Below, piece by piece: positions 17,661 through 25,558 of a stretch of DNA of 64,000 bases. The stretch lies in NCBI GenBank assembly GCA_002839315.1, contig PGXV01000001.1:461329-525328 (forward strand). Direction: 5' to 3'. The notes under the pieces were generated by a model, which made no database searches, was not told the DNA's origin, and worked only from the letters and a program-made list of their open reading frames with translations. This DNA is from Spirochaetae bacterium HGW-Spirochaetae-3 (lineage in GTDB: Bacteria > Spirochaetota > Spirochaetia > Treponematales > UBA12059). Within the stretch, counting starts at the first letter, position 1. Each line of letters begins with the position of its first letter. The position numbers and the translations under genes are program-made.

Positions 17661-18905
17661 ATGAAAATTGGTATCGGATTCGTTACTGGCAGAAAAGGTT
17701 TCAAGCATCTCTTCAGGACGTACGTCAACAGCTGGAGCGAGCACGGCTTCGTAGAGGACAAGGAAACGACGATCAAGCTGCTCGTCGCCTATGATCTGTC
17801 CTACTTCAAGACGCGCGCGACCGATTATACCAGGGTAGATCCGGAACTAGCTAAAAAACTCGACGGGATATCGTACTTCGGGACGACCCGTATCGCCGAT
17901 GAGCGTCAGATGCTCGTCAAGGAGGGAGTCATCGACTCGAGCGAGTCGATGCTCCTCTTCGGAGAAGGCTACGGCAAGAAAAGGAATGCGGTCGTCTGGT
18001 TCGCCGTCAGGGCCGGCCTGGACAGGCTCCTTTTCATCGACGACGACGAATATCCGCTCGCGGTGCAGCGCGGGGATCCCGTACATTGGCGCGGGCAATC
18101 GGTGCTGGGCGCGCATCTTTTCGCATCTTCCGACGCCGACATCACGCACGGTCGGCACTGCGGTTATATATCGCCCATACCCAAGATAAAATTCGACTCG
18201 TCGCTTCCCGAGGATACGTTCGCCGAGCTCATCGGCGCCCTGTCGAACGATATCGTATCATGGGAGACCATACGCAAGGTCGTTATAGGCGACGGTGGCG
18301 TCACCTACGCCGATCCCCGCATCGTAGACGGCATACCCCCAGAAGAAGTGCATTCGGTCAAGGGAATGAAATTCATAAGCGGCGCGAACCTGTGCCTGAA
18401 CCTGCGGAAAGGAGGAGCTGATTCGCCTTTCTTCAATCCGCCGGGAGCCCGTGGAGAGGACACGTTCCTGTCGACCTGCCTCGAGGACAAGCGCGTTCTT
18501 CGCGTGCCCGCCTATACCTTCCATGACGCGTTCCTGACGTACAAGGCGCTGCTACACGGGGTATTGCCGAGGCGGCTCGATCCGGTAGACGCGCTCGACC
18601 CGAACGTCGTCAAGCGCTTCGCCAAGGCATCCATAGGCTGGGTTCGGTACAAGCCCCTGCTTACCTACGTCACCGACCGGTCCGCCTACGAGTCGACCGT
18701 CGAATCCATGAAGGATACCTTCGAACGTCTCGGCCCCGGCCTCAGGACGTACTTCAAGGCCGACGAGTTTACGCGTCTCCTACCCGAGCTTAAAAAATAC
18801 TCGGACAAGGTGCCCGAGCATCACGAATTGTTCGAGCGGACGAAGGAGGCGTGGCGTAAGGCCCTGCCCTGGGCGCGGCAGAACCCTACCGGCAACGGGT
18901 TCTGA
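17661..18905 (+). CDS. Putative GT-A glycosyltransferase
   Basis: A 414-residue protein without signal peptide. The central motif RLLFIDDDEYPL is a DxD-type metal/nucleotide-sugar site after a Rossmann-like N-terminal half, and GARGEDTFLSTCLEDK provides a typical acidic catalytic region, as in GT2-like enzymes. The C-terminal 120 residues are helical. No close family is recognised, and substrate and acceptor are unknown. The gene is divergent from the ROK regulator. Its promoter places transcription start on the ATG. Confidence 0.55.
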   Translation: MKIGIGFVTGRKGFKHLFRTYVNSWSEHGFVEDKETTIKLLVAYDLSYFKTRATDYTRVDPELAKKLDGISYFGTTRIADERQMLVKEGVIDSSESMLLFGEGYGKKRNAVVWFAVRAGLDRLLFIDDDEYPLAVQRGDPVHWRGQSVLGAHLFASSDADITHGRHCGYISPIPKIKFDSSLPEDTFAELIGALSNDIVSWETIRKVVIGDGGVTYADPRIVDGIPPEEVHSVKGMKFISGANLCLNLRKGGADSPFFNPPGARGEDTFLSTCLEDKRVLRVPAYTFHDAFLTYKALLHGVLPRRLDPVDALDPNVVKRFAKASIGWVRYKPLLTYVTDRSAYESTVESMKDTFERLGPGLRTYFKADEFTRLLPELKKYSDKVPEHHELFERTKEAWRKALPWARQNPTGNGF

Positions 18906-18915
18906 CCCGTGCGCT

Positions 18916-19422
18916 TTACTTCGTGATCCCGGGCGCGTAGCGCTCTATGATCTTCTCCGCTATCAGGTACGCGGCGGGGCAGAACTCGGTATTGAACGCG
19001 AGTCGGCCGAGCGCCTTCTGGATGCCGCGCTCGCGCATATACGGAAAATCATCGCAATCGTTGGGCCTGACGTCGTAGATATCGCAGGCGTTGTCCTCGC
19101 GGAGGAACGGGCATGGCATGGTCTTGCACATCCAGCCGAGATCCTCGTCCCGTACGAGGGCCTCGTCCATGAACCGCTGCGGATCCCGGCCTATAGCCTT
19201 GCAGGCGCGCTTTATATCGGACCCGCTCATCTTGGGACCGATGGTCCTGCAGCAGTTCCCGCACTTGAGGCAGTCGATCTCGGCGAACACCTCTTCGTTG
19301 AAGTCGGCTACGACGTGGTCGAAATTCTTGTTGTTGAACTTGCCGAGATATTTCATCTGCCGCTTGATGAACTCATTGCGCTCGCGGCTCTTTTCGAGCA
19401 GAAGCTCGTACTCGTGATCCAT
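18916..19422 (-). CDS. YkgJ-type cysteine-cluster protein (putative Fe-S/Zn binding)
   Basis: A 168-residue cytoplasmic protein of the YkgJ/UPF0153 group. The hallmark CLKCGNCCRTIGP is at about residue 50, followed by spaced cysteines in MCKTMPCPFLREDNACDIYDVRPNDC, enough for a metal or Fe-S cluster. Its role is not established for the family. The start at 19422 is chosen because a -10 TATGAT lies seven bases upstream and no SD exists for either this ATG or the one four codons earlier. It lies downstream of the PHP phosphatase gene. Confidence 0.75.
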   Translation of the reverse strand: MDHEYELLLEKSRERNEFIKRQMKYLGKFNNKNFDHVVADFNEEVFAEIDCLKCGNCCRTIGPKMSGSDIKRACKAIGRDPQRFMDEALVRDEDLGWMCKTMPCPFLREDNACDIYDVRPNDCDDFPYMRERGIQKALGRLAFNTEFCPAAYLIAEKIIERYAPGITK

Positions 19423-19429
19423 AGGGCGA

Positions 19430-19459
19430 ATCATAATCCGAAACCGGACTGCACCTCAA
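19430..19459 (-). promoter_or_regulatory. Promoter of YkgJ-type gene, leaderless type
   Basis: -35 TTGAGG (19454-19459), 18-base spacer, -10 TATGAT (19430-19435) on the minus strand, seven bases before ATG 19422. The -35 overlaps the stop codon of the upstream PHP gene. Confidence 0.5.
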
Positions 19460-20256
19460 GCGTCGTCGCCGCGGTAGCGTCGTCGCCGCGGTAGCGTCGT
19501 CGCCGCGATAGCGTCGTCGCCGCGATAGCGTCGTCGCCGCGATAGCGTCGTCGCCGCGCCTTCGAGGAAACCCAGGAATCCCTCTACGGAAGCGTTGACC
19601 ACTCGTTCTTCCGGTATTCCGGCCGCCTTGATCACGGACAGGGCGACCGGTACGTTGCCCACGTCGCGCCAGTAGTGGGCGTCGCTGCCGCAGACGACGA
19701 GAGCGCCTTCCTCCGCGCAGATCGAGGCCAGCTCGGCGCAGGATTCGGCGCTCCCCTTGCGTATGCGGAACGAGCTGTTGTTTATCTCCAGCGCCTTACC
19801 GTACGCGACGGCGGCCCGTACGACGGCCCGTTTGTCGATGGGGAAGCCCGGATTGCCTGGATGGGATATGGCGTCTACGCGCGGACTGGCCAGCGCGGCT
19901 ATCATCGCCTCGGTGTTCTCCGCGACGCTCATCGGCGCCAGGCATATATCGTGGAAACCGGCGAGCACGAAGTCGAGCCTGGCCAGCAGGTAGTCGGCCA
20001 GGTCGACCCCGCCGTCCAGGCCCATGATATTGGCCTCGATTCCCGTCATGAAACGGACCCCGTGGATATAATCGGGAAGTATGCGTAGGTTCCCGAAATG
20101 ATACGGATGAGTACCGCCCGGCATCGCCGGGCCATGGTCGGTGAGGACGAAGCCGGAGAGGCCTCGCCTCCTGGCGCCCTTGGCGAGTTCGTCGATCGTC
20201 GAATACGCGTGGCCGGAAGCCACGGAATGGGTGTGGGTGTCGATTCGTATCTTCAT
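19456..20256 (-). CDS. PHP-domain phosphatase (YcdX-like)
   Basis: A 266-residue metal-dependent phosphoesterase. RIDTHTHSVASGHAYSTI gives the first His pair, LTDHGPAMPG the next, GIEANI the bridging Glu, AGFHD and ISHPGNPGF further His ligands, and CGSDAHYW the last Asp-x-His. This matches the trinuclear-zinc YcdX family, whose physiological substrate is uncertain. The real domain ends near residue 232 (SVEGFLGFLEGAA). The last roughly 34 residues are translated from a 17-bp tandem repeat, giving an Arg-rich 17-residue periodic tail that relatives should lack. Confidence 0.85.
   Translation of the reverse strand: MKIRIDTHTHSVASGHAYSTIDELAKGARRRGLSGFVLTDHGPAMPGGTHPYHFGNLRILPDYIHGVRFMTGIEANIMGLDGGVDLADYLLARLDFVLAGFHDICLAPMSVAENTEAMIAALASPRVDAISHPGNPGFPIDKRAVVRAAVAYGKALEINNSSFRIRKGSAESCAELASICAEEGALVVCGSDAHYWRDVGNVPVALSVIKAAGIPEERVVNASVEGFLGFLEGAATTLSRRRRYRGDDAIAATTLPRRRRYRGDDA
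19460..19558. repeat. 17-bp tandem repeat, 5.8 copies
   Basis: Units start at 19460, 19477, 19494, 19511, 19528 and 19545 (last one partial), with consensus GCGTCGTCGCCGCGRTA. The two units nearest the stop have G and the next three A at the variable position. As 17 is not a multiple of three, the PHP gene reads the repeat in all three phases with a 51-bp, 17-residue protein period. Changes in copy number would shift the frame of the PHP C-terminus. Confidence 0.95.
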
Positions 20257-20298
20257 GGTGTATCACCATGATCCACGAATCGACGCGCCGTGTCCAGA

Positions 20299-20619
20299 CT
20301 AGAGGAATTCCTCTCGCTGAGGCGTGAAGGTATCGGTGACGACGCTATCCTCGAGGAATCGCACGGCATGCGGCACGTTGGGGCCGGCATAGAACGTGTC
20401 GCCCGGCCCGAGCGTCTCCTCCCTGCCTTCCATGGACAGTACGAGCCTCCCCGATACGACGTAGCTCGCCTGCTCGTGCGGGTGGGCGTGCTCGGCTACT
20501 TCCTTGCCGGCGTCGAAGTGGGCCTCCACGACCATCATACCGCCGCCGCGCGCCAGTATCTTGCGATAGGCGCCGGGGAATAATTGCTTGGGTTGGGCGT
20601 CAGAATTCTTGGCTATCAT
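20299..20619 (-). CDS. Small cupin protein
   Basis: A 106-residue single-domain cupin with metal motifs AEHAHPHEQASYVVSG (cupin motif 1, three His and one Glu) and PGDTFYAGPNVPHAVRF (motif 2, His). SD AGGAGGGATCC precedes the ATG. Such proteins serve as isomerases, dioxygenases or sugar-binding sensors, and nothing here decides between these. Neighbours (deaminase upstream, PHP phosphatase downstream, same strand) look like unrelated housekeeping genes. Confidence 0.8.
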   Translation of the reverse strand: MIAKNSDAQPKQLFPGAYRKILARGGGMMVVEAHFDAGKEVAEHAHPHEQASYVVSGRLVLSMEGREETLGPGDTFYAGPNVPHAVRFLEDSVVTDTFTPQREEFL

Positions 20620-20656
20620 GGATCCCTCCTCATAGGTGCTTCGAATGGTACGTCGT

Positions 20657-21145
20657 CTACAGGCGGTCGACGGGTCGCCAGAATCCTTCGTGAACGGCCG
20701 ACGCTCCCGGCACGCCTTCCGGCCCCTCGACGGTCACGGTGCGTTGGCCGCGCGCGAACACCTCGCGGCACGGCAAGTCGAGGGTCGGGTTTTCAGGGTC
20801 GTCTCCGGTAATATCGCGCAGCGCCCTTTCCGACAGCGCGTAGACGACGCGCCCTATACCGGACCAGTAAATAGCGCCGGAGCACATGGCGCAAGGCTCG
20901 GCGCTCGTATATAGCGTGCACGAGCGCAGGAAATCCCTATCGTAGGCTTTCGACGCGGCCCTAGCCAAGTTTGTCTCGGCGTGCCCCGTGCAGTCCTTTT
21001 CCGTTCCCACGGTATTGCCCGCTTCTAGGAGTATAGCGCCGTTACGGTCCGCGAGGACGGCCCCGAAGGGATGATTACCCTCGTCCCTCGACCTCTTCGC
21101 TCTGCCTACGGCCGCCGTCAAGAGCTCCCTATCCGTATCGTTCAT
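20657..21145 (-). CDS. Nucleoside/nucleobase deaminase (guanine deaminase-like)
   Basis: A 162-residue zinc deaminase. The catalytic HAE is in GHAETNLARAA and the zinc cysteines in PCAMCSGAIYWSGIGRVVY. Length and DEGNHPFGAVLAD are typical of the cytidine/deoxycytidylate deaminase superfamily branch containing bacterial guanine deaminase and TadA-like enzymes. The true start is 21145 with GGAGG upstream. The longer frame to 21286 would overlap the divergent thioesterase. Substrate is likely a purine, but not proven. Confidence 0.83.
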   Translation of the reverse strand: MNDTDRELLTAAVGRAKRSRDEGNHPFGAVLADRNGAILLEAGNTVGTEKDCTGHAETNLARAASKAYDRDFLRSCTLYTSAEPCAMCSGAIYWSGIGRVVYALSERALRDITGDDPENPTLDLPCREVFARGQRTVTVEGPEGVPGASAVHEGFWRPVDRL

Positions 21146-21217
21146 TAAGCAAGCCTCCAAATCCGCTTTACTATCGGTAGACCGGGTCCATGGAGTCAAG
21201 GCCTCCGCGGCCACGTC

Positions 21218-21247
21218 TTGTCCCCGGAGCCGGATGCTATCTATAAT
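21218..21247 (+). promoter_or_regulatory. Promoter of thioesterase gene, leaderless type
   Basis: -35 TTGTCC (21218-21223), 18-base spacer, perfect -10 TATAAT (21242-21247), seven bases before ATG 21255. No Shine-Dalgarno. Confidence 0.55.
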
Positions 21248-21254
21248 CGATTGC

Positions 21255-21650
21255 ATGAAACATCGCACAGAGCTGGTCGTGCGCACCTACGAGTGCGACA
21301 TGAACGGCCACGTAAACAACGCCAATTATCTCCACTACCTCGAGTACGCCAGGCACGAGTATCTCAAGGCGATCGGATTCGACTTCGCCGGATCCATCGA
21401 GTCCGGCTACGGTCTATACGTCACCCGTATAGAGATCGACTACAAGCGGTCAGCGATGCTCGACGATCGCCTAATCATAGAATCCGCGCCCGTGAAGAAG
21501 GGCGCCGTCTCCGGAGTCATGGAGCAGTCCATACGGCGCGGCGACGATCTCGTGACTCTGGCGCGGGTCTCCTGGGCCTTCGTCGACGCCACCGGTAAGC
21601 CGACGAGGATCCCCCCCGAACTGGACGTGCCCGGTCTTTCGCCCGCATAG
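21255..21650 (+). CDS. Acyl-CoA thioesterase, 4HBT/YbgC-like hot-dog fold
   Basis: A 131-residue hot-dog protein. VVRTYECDMNGHVNNANYLHYLEYARHE carries the catalytic Asp and the conserved GHVNNxxYL pattern of 4-hydroxybenzoyl-CoA thioesterases. The start is ATG 21255; the upstream ATG at 21234 sits before the -10 box and is not transcribed in this model. It would hydrolyse short or medium acyl-CoA, which suits acyl turnover. It is divergent from the deaminase gene. Confidence 0.85.
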   Translation: MKHRTELVVRTYECDMNGHVNNANYLHYLEYARHEYLKAIGFDFAGSIESGYGLYVTRIEIDYKRSAMLDDRLIIESAPVKKGAVSGVMEQSIRRGDDLVTLARVSWAFVDATGKPTRIPPELDVPGLSPA

Positions 21651-21700
21651 GCTGAATCCGCTATACTCTATTCCATAATTACGGCGAGGAGATAAACGCT

Positions 21701-22714
21701 ATGAATTATCAGGATGTCCGGGCGAAAGCCAAGGAAACCATCGGCCCCTTCTGCAAGGTGTGCCCCGAATGCAACGGCGTTGCCTGCAAGGGCATGATAC
21801 CGGGCCCCGGAGGCAAGGGAACGGGGCTCGGCTTTATCAGGAACTACCAGGACCTGAGGAACATACGGCTCGTCATGGATACGGTCTATCAGCCGGTCGC
21901 GGCTTCCGCGAAGACGACGCTGTTCGGCAAGGATTTCTCCATGCCGGTATTCGCCGCGCCCGTCGGCGCGGTAGGGCTCCACTATAGCGACGCCTACACC
22001 GATCTATCGTACTCGGCCGCCGTCCTCGAGGGATGCAGGACCGCGGGAAGCGCCGCCTTCACCGGCGACGGCGTCAAGGACGAGGTCTACAAAGGCACGA
22101 TCGACGCCATAAAGGCGATGGGCGGTCACGGCATCCCGACGATCAAGCCGTGGAGCGTCGCCGAGGTGATCGCCAAGGCCAAGATGGCCGAGGACGCCGG
22201 CGCCTTCGCGTTCGCGATGGACATCGACGCGGCCGGCCTCGTCGTGCTGGCTATGCAGGGCAAGCCGGTCGCGCCTATGCCGGTTGGATCGCTGGCCAGG
22301 ATAGCGTCGTCCGTACGCATACCGTTCATACTCAAGGGCGTGATGACGCCATCGGGCGCGCTCAAGGCACTGGAGGCGGGCGCCGCGGGCATCGTCGTAT
22401 CGAACCACGGCGGACGCGTGCTCGACGAGACGCCTTCGACGATAGAGGCGCTGCCGGATATAGCCCGGGTAGTAGCCGGACGCATGGCCATCCTGATCGA
22501 CGGCGGTTTCAGGACCGGCCTCGACGTGTTCAAGGCGCTGGCGCTCGGCGCCGACGGAGTCCTGATCGGAAGGCCCTTCACGTGGTCGGTGTACGGCGGC
22601 GGCGCGGAGGGAGTCAGGCTCTACCTGGAGAAGGTACGGGCCGAGCTGGAGGAAGCCATGCTCATGACCGGAGCCAACTCTATCGCGGATATCGACGCGT
22701 CCAGAATTTGCTAG
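21701..22714 (+). CDS. FMN-dependent alpha-hydroxy-acid dehydrogenase
   Basis: A 337-residue barrel of the lactate/glycolate oxidase superfamily. The FMN and catalytic landmarks are FAAPVGAVGLHY, KPWSVAEV, FILKGVMTPSGALKALEAGAAGIVVSNHGGR (catalytic His-Gly-Gly-Arg) and DGGFRTGLDVFKALALGADGVLIGRP. The N-terminus carries four cysteines, CKVCPECNGVACKG, a signature of the anaerobe branch that may bind an Fe-S cluster or use another electron acceptor rather than oxygen. SD GGAGATAAACG. In an anaerobe, 2-hydroxy-acid (for example lactate) dehydrogenation is more likely than oxidase activity. Confidence 0.85.
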   Translation: MNYQDVRAKAKETIGPFCKVCPECNGVACKGMIPGPGGKGTGLGFIRNYQDLRNIRLVMDTVYQPVAASAKTTLFGKDFSMPVFAAPVGAVGLHYSDAYTDLSYSAAVLEGCRTAGSAAFTGDGVKDEVYKGTIDAIKAMGGHGIPTIKPWSVAEVIAKAKMAEDAGAFAFAMDIDAAGLVVLAMQGKPVAPMPVGSLARIASSVRIPFILKGVMTPSGALKALEAGAAGIVVSNHGGRVLDETPSTIEALPDIARVVAGRMAILIDGGFRTGLDVFKALALGADGVLIGRPFTWSVYGGGAEGVRLYLEKVRAELEEAMLMTGANSIADIDASRIC

Positions 22715-22728
22715 CGGAAGTACCATGA

Positions 22729-23130
22729 TTGAACCATGGCGAGTTCCACCGTACGGTACACAGGGGTAACGAGGAAGTCCTCAAGATCATCGAGGACGGC
22801 TTCACCGGCATACCGGCCTCCGCGCTCGAGGACATTGACCGCACGTCGATGGGTTCCAACCTGCGGCGGTCGTTTGACCAGCGCGTGGTCGGCGCCGTAG
22901 GCGCGGCCATAGCCCTGCTCATACCCTGTTGGCCGGATCTTCCCGGGAACTGCGCAGACGGGTCGCGCGCGCGACTTCCGAGCTCAAGAACGAGGACAGG
23001 TTACTCGAAACGAGCGAGGCCAAGAACGGGGCCTTCATCGGCAAGAGGATAGACGAGATAGGTTTCCGCGCCGAATCCGTGGAGCAATTCGGGCGGACCA
23101 TGAAGCGGGCCCTCGGGGAATCGCTCATGA
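22729..23130 (+). pseudogene. Decayed fragment of a membrane sensor protein
   Basis: Two overlapping frames make one plausible protein. The first (22729 on) reads EVLKIIEDGFTGIPASALED then a hydrophobic stretch VVGAVGAAIALLIP near 22870-22920. The second (from about 22915) reads LAGSSRELRRRVARATSELK, then FIGKRIDEIGFRAESVEQF. Order of extracytoplasmic tail, membrane segment, coiled linker and PAS-like start resembles a histidine kinase or chemoreceptor. No start codon with SD, one frameshift and no downstream kinase are seen. Family assignment is inference. Confidence 0.45.
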
Positions 23131-23140
23131 TTCGGGTAGC

Positions 23141-23440
23141 TCAGTCCTCGAGAACGAAGCCGTCCTTGTCGAAGTTGACCACGGAGCCTTCGCTGAACAT
23201 ACGGTATTCGGGCAAGCCGTTCCCGGCTCCGCCTGACGCCACGAGGTTCTGCGGCGCGGCGAGGGTGCCGGACTGCACCTTTCCGTCCTTGTAGAACGAT
23301 ATGGGAGTACCGCCCTTGAACTCAACCAAGTGCGGCTTGAAGGCTATGCCGACGGAAGACTTGGTAGCCAGCCATGCCGTAGCGAGCCTCTGATCCGCGG
23401 CCAAGGTTCCGCATTTGGGGCGCTCCGCATTGCCGTTCAT
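23141..23440 (-). CDS. Small beta-repeat protein, unknown function
   Basis: A 99-residue protein with strong SD (AAAGGAGGCGCTATC). It contains two related beta-hairpin units, EFKGGTPISFYKDGKVQSGTL and FSEGSVVNFDKDGFVLED, and a shorter first GTLAADQRLATAW. Such units resemble MORN-like or YwqK-type repeats. No signal peptide or catalytic motif. It lies between a decayed sensor gene and the histone-fold gene, all small. No function is assigned. Confidence 0.65.
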   Translation of the reverse strand: MNGNAERPKCGTLAADQRLATAWLATKSSVGIAFKPHLVEFKGGTPISFYKDGKVQSGTLAAPQNLVASGGAGNGLPEYRMFSEGSVVNFDKDGFVLED

Positions 23441-23527
23441 GATAGCGCCTCCTTTCCGTACGCGCGTCCCATAGCGGATAGGAGCCATTTCTACACGGCC
23501 GATCCGCGACAGGACGCTAATTGACGC

Positions 23528-23716
23528 TTACTTGATGTCCTTTTCCTGCACGGTCTTGCGTCCGTCGGCCTTGGCGCTCTTGATGGCCTCTTCGCAGATG
23601 GAACGAACCTTGTCGGAAAGCGCATCGATCACTGCAGCGGAACACTTCAGCTCTGAAGCGTCTTTGATGAAGGCCTTGACCTTTGATGCGATAACGAGGG
23701 TCTCTTTTTCTGCCAT
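23528..23716 (-). CDS. Bacterial histone-fold protein
   Basis: A 62-residue protein with helix-strand-helix spacing of a single histone fold: helix 1 about residues 7-20 (ASKVKAFIKDA), long helix 2 about 25-51 (AAVIDALSDKVRSICEEAIK), then GRKTVQEKD. The Arg53-Thr55-Asp60 pattern (RxTxxxxD) is that of the loop-2 clamp in archaeal histones such as HMfB, and the whole resembles the minimal histones known from Bdellovibrio and Leptospira. Helix 3 is only a few residues, as in those proteins. SD AAGGAG. It would act as a DNA-binding dimer in the nucleoid. Confidence 0.85.
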   Translation of the reverse strand: MAEKETLVIASKVKAFIKDASELKCSAAVIDALSDKVRSICEEAIKSAKADGRKTVQEKDIK

Positions 23717-23973
23717 ACGTTCTCCTTGAACATGAATGACTAATGTTATTCTATCGAACCATTCTTGTCGAGAGGAACAGAACGCGGAGATATGATTTAC
23801 GCGGAACTAAGCGCCATAATGCCGTACTCAGCTGACTTTTTCTCTTTACTCCGTCCTTTACGGCTTGTATTATCGGATGATCGCCGCGTAAAAGGCATTA
23901 GTTGCGGCGGATCGACACGTGTAGAGACTAAAAGACGGTGTTCTATGTCGCCATTAGCCGATGAGGATCTCCG

Positions 23974-24867
23974 ATGAACTCAAAACTACGCTTCGCTACG
24001 CTCGCCGGCACGCCCGGAGAAACCCTATACGAGGCCTTCCTGGATGCGTTCTCCGACTACGCCGTTCCCATCACGTTGACCTACGAGGAATTCATCGCGA
24101 TGCATACGCGGCGCGGCGTGTCGTACGCGGCTAGCGTCGGCGCGTTCGACGGAGACCGGCTCGTCGGGTTCATATTTAATGGAGAGGGAGAATGGGAAGG
24201 CGCGAGATGCGCCTATGACGCCGGTACGGGTATCGCGCCGGCGTTCCGAGGGCGAGGACTGTCCAAGGCGCTGGCGGAAGAATCCGCTTCGCGGTTACGG
24301 TCGCTCGGGTTCGCCCGTTGGCTCCTCGAGGTGCTCGTGGAAAACGAGAAGGCCATACGCACGTACGCCGGCTCCGGTTTTCTAAGGACGAGACGATTGT
24401 CGTGCCTCTCGGGGACCGTGGCCGACGCGGCCCGTACTGCGGATCGGCTGGCCTCCAAGGCGGGCGTGCGAGTACGGCGACTCGGACGGAATGATACGGC
24501 CCGATTCGCGGCGTGGAGGGAATGGGAGCCGTCATGGCAGAATTCCGACGCCTCGGTGGCCCGATCGCCCGAGCGGCTCGTCGCGCTCGGCGCGTACGAG
24601 GTCAGTCTCGACGGGGCCGTCGCCGGGGAGCCCGCCGCGTACGCGGTCGCGACGGACGGGGGCAGCGTATTCCAGCTGGCGGTCAGGCCTGACGCGAGGC
24701 GGCGCGGGATCGGCGGGGCCGTCGCGGCCGCGATCGCTGCCGGGACTCCCGACGGGTCGCTACGCTACGTAAACGTTCAGTCGGACGACGCGGGAACGAT
24801 AGGCCTACTGGCGTCCCTGGGCGTAGCGGCCTCCCGCGACCAGTGGGAGATGGTCAGAGAGCTCTAA
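23974..24867 (+). CDS. Tandem GNAT-domain acetyltransferase
   Basis: A 297-residue protein with two GNAT folds. The first has the acetyl-CoA loop APAFRGRGLSKALAEESASRL and VLVENEKAIRTYAGSGF; the second has LAVRPDARRRGIGGAVAAAIA with YVNVQSDDAGTIGLLASLG. Two complete Q/RxxGxG/A motifs suggest both domains bind CoA. SD GAGGATCTCC. It ends overlapping the convergent AlaX-like gene by four bases. Acceptor substrate unknown. Confidence 0.83.
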   Translation: MNSKLRFATLAGTPGETLYEAFLDAFSDYAVPITLTYEEFIAMHTRRGVSYAASVGAFDGDRLVGFIFNGEGEWEGARCAYDAGTGIAPAFRGRGLSKALAEESASRLRSLGFARWLLEVLVENEKAIRTYAGSGFLRTRRLSCLSGTVADAARTADRLASKAGVRVRRLGRNDTARFAAWREWEPSWQNSDASVARSPERLVALGAYEVSLDGAVAGEPAAYAVATDGGSVFQLAVRPDARRRGIGGAVAAAIAAGTPDGSLRYVNVQSDDAGTIGLLASLGVAASRDQWEMVREL

Positions 24868-25502
24868 GGGCGAAGTCGGATCTCCACTCGCTCGACGCCT
24901 TTCCCGGGATTTTCCCTCTTCAGTCTGACCGCGCCTATCTCGCCGGTCCGTAAAGGATGCGTACCACAGCACGGAACGGGCTCGAAGCCGTTAACGCGCC
25001 AGGAACGGCGCTCGGAGGATTCGCCCCAGTATCCGCATTCGATCGACAAATCGGCGGCGACGGCCTCGTTGACGAGGGCGGCGATTGCCGGCAACAGCGG
25101 CGCGACGCTGACCGCGAAGGAGAAATCCAGCCGGGCCTTGTCCGCGGAGATATGGGCGCCGGTCTTGCGGGCCCCTCCCGTGGCGCTATACATAAGCTGC
25201 AGCACGAGCTCCGCGGCCGAATGAAGCCGCATCAGCTTGAGGCGGCGATCGGGATCGACTCGTACGACGACCGCGTCGCCCGCCCTCAAGCCGTGGCCAT
25301 CTGCCAGGATATACTCTATACGATCGCCGTAGTTGACCGCCTCGAGGACGGGACGCCCGGCGATATCGCCATAATCGCTCTCTTGGCCGCCGGCGAACGC
25401 ATAGAATATCGTCTCCTCCAGCTCGACAGCCTGGCCGTCGACGGCTGCTACGGTCGTCTCAAGGCGGAAACGGTATGGGTCGTCCCAGAATACTCTCCGC
25501 AT
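24864..25502 (-). CDS. AlaX-like alanyl-tRNA editing protein
   Basis: A 212-residue editing-domain protein related to the C-terminal part of AlaRS, expected to hydrolyse mischarged Ser- or Gly-tRNA(Ala). Zinc motif 1 reads HSAAE (HxxxE, not the usual HxxxH) in KLMRLHSAAELVLQLMYS; motif 2 is CCGTH with RTGEIG after it. GAHISADKARLDFSF is typical of this AlaX-like subgroup. The start is ATG 25502 with AGGGAG; the track upstream to 25817 overlaps the dehydrogenase and is not coding. Activity depends on whether Glu substitutes for the His ligand. Confidence 0.78.
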   Translation of the reverse strand: MRRVFWDDPYRFRLETTVAAVDGQAVELEETIFYAFAGGQESDYGDIAGRPVLEAVNYGDRIEYILADGHGLRAGDAVVVRVDPDRRLKLMRLHSAAELVLQLMYSATGGARKTGAHISADKARLDFSFAVSVAPLLPAIAALVNEAVAADLSIECGYWGESSERRSWRVNGFEPVPCCGTHPLRTGEIGAVRLKRENPGKGVERVEIRLRP

Positions 25503-25558
25503 GCTCCGTTCTCCCTGGCCTTTGACCGTATGCCGAAAAGCGTGTGATTCCCGGCCGG

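Noticed and set aside
19460..19558. Short direct repeats resembling a CRISPR array
   Set aside because: Units are 17 bp, head-to-tail with no unique spacers, inside a gene; this is a tandem repeat, not CRISPR.
23765..23977. 70-codon plus-strand frame before the GNAT gene
   Set aside because: No SD and no family; it looks like the 5' region of the GNAT gene.
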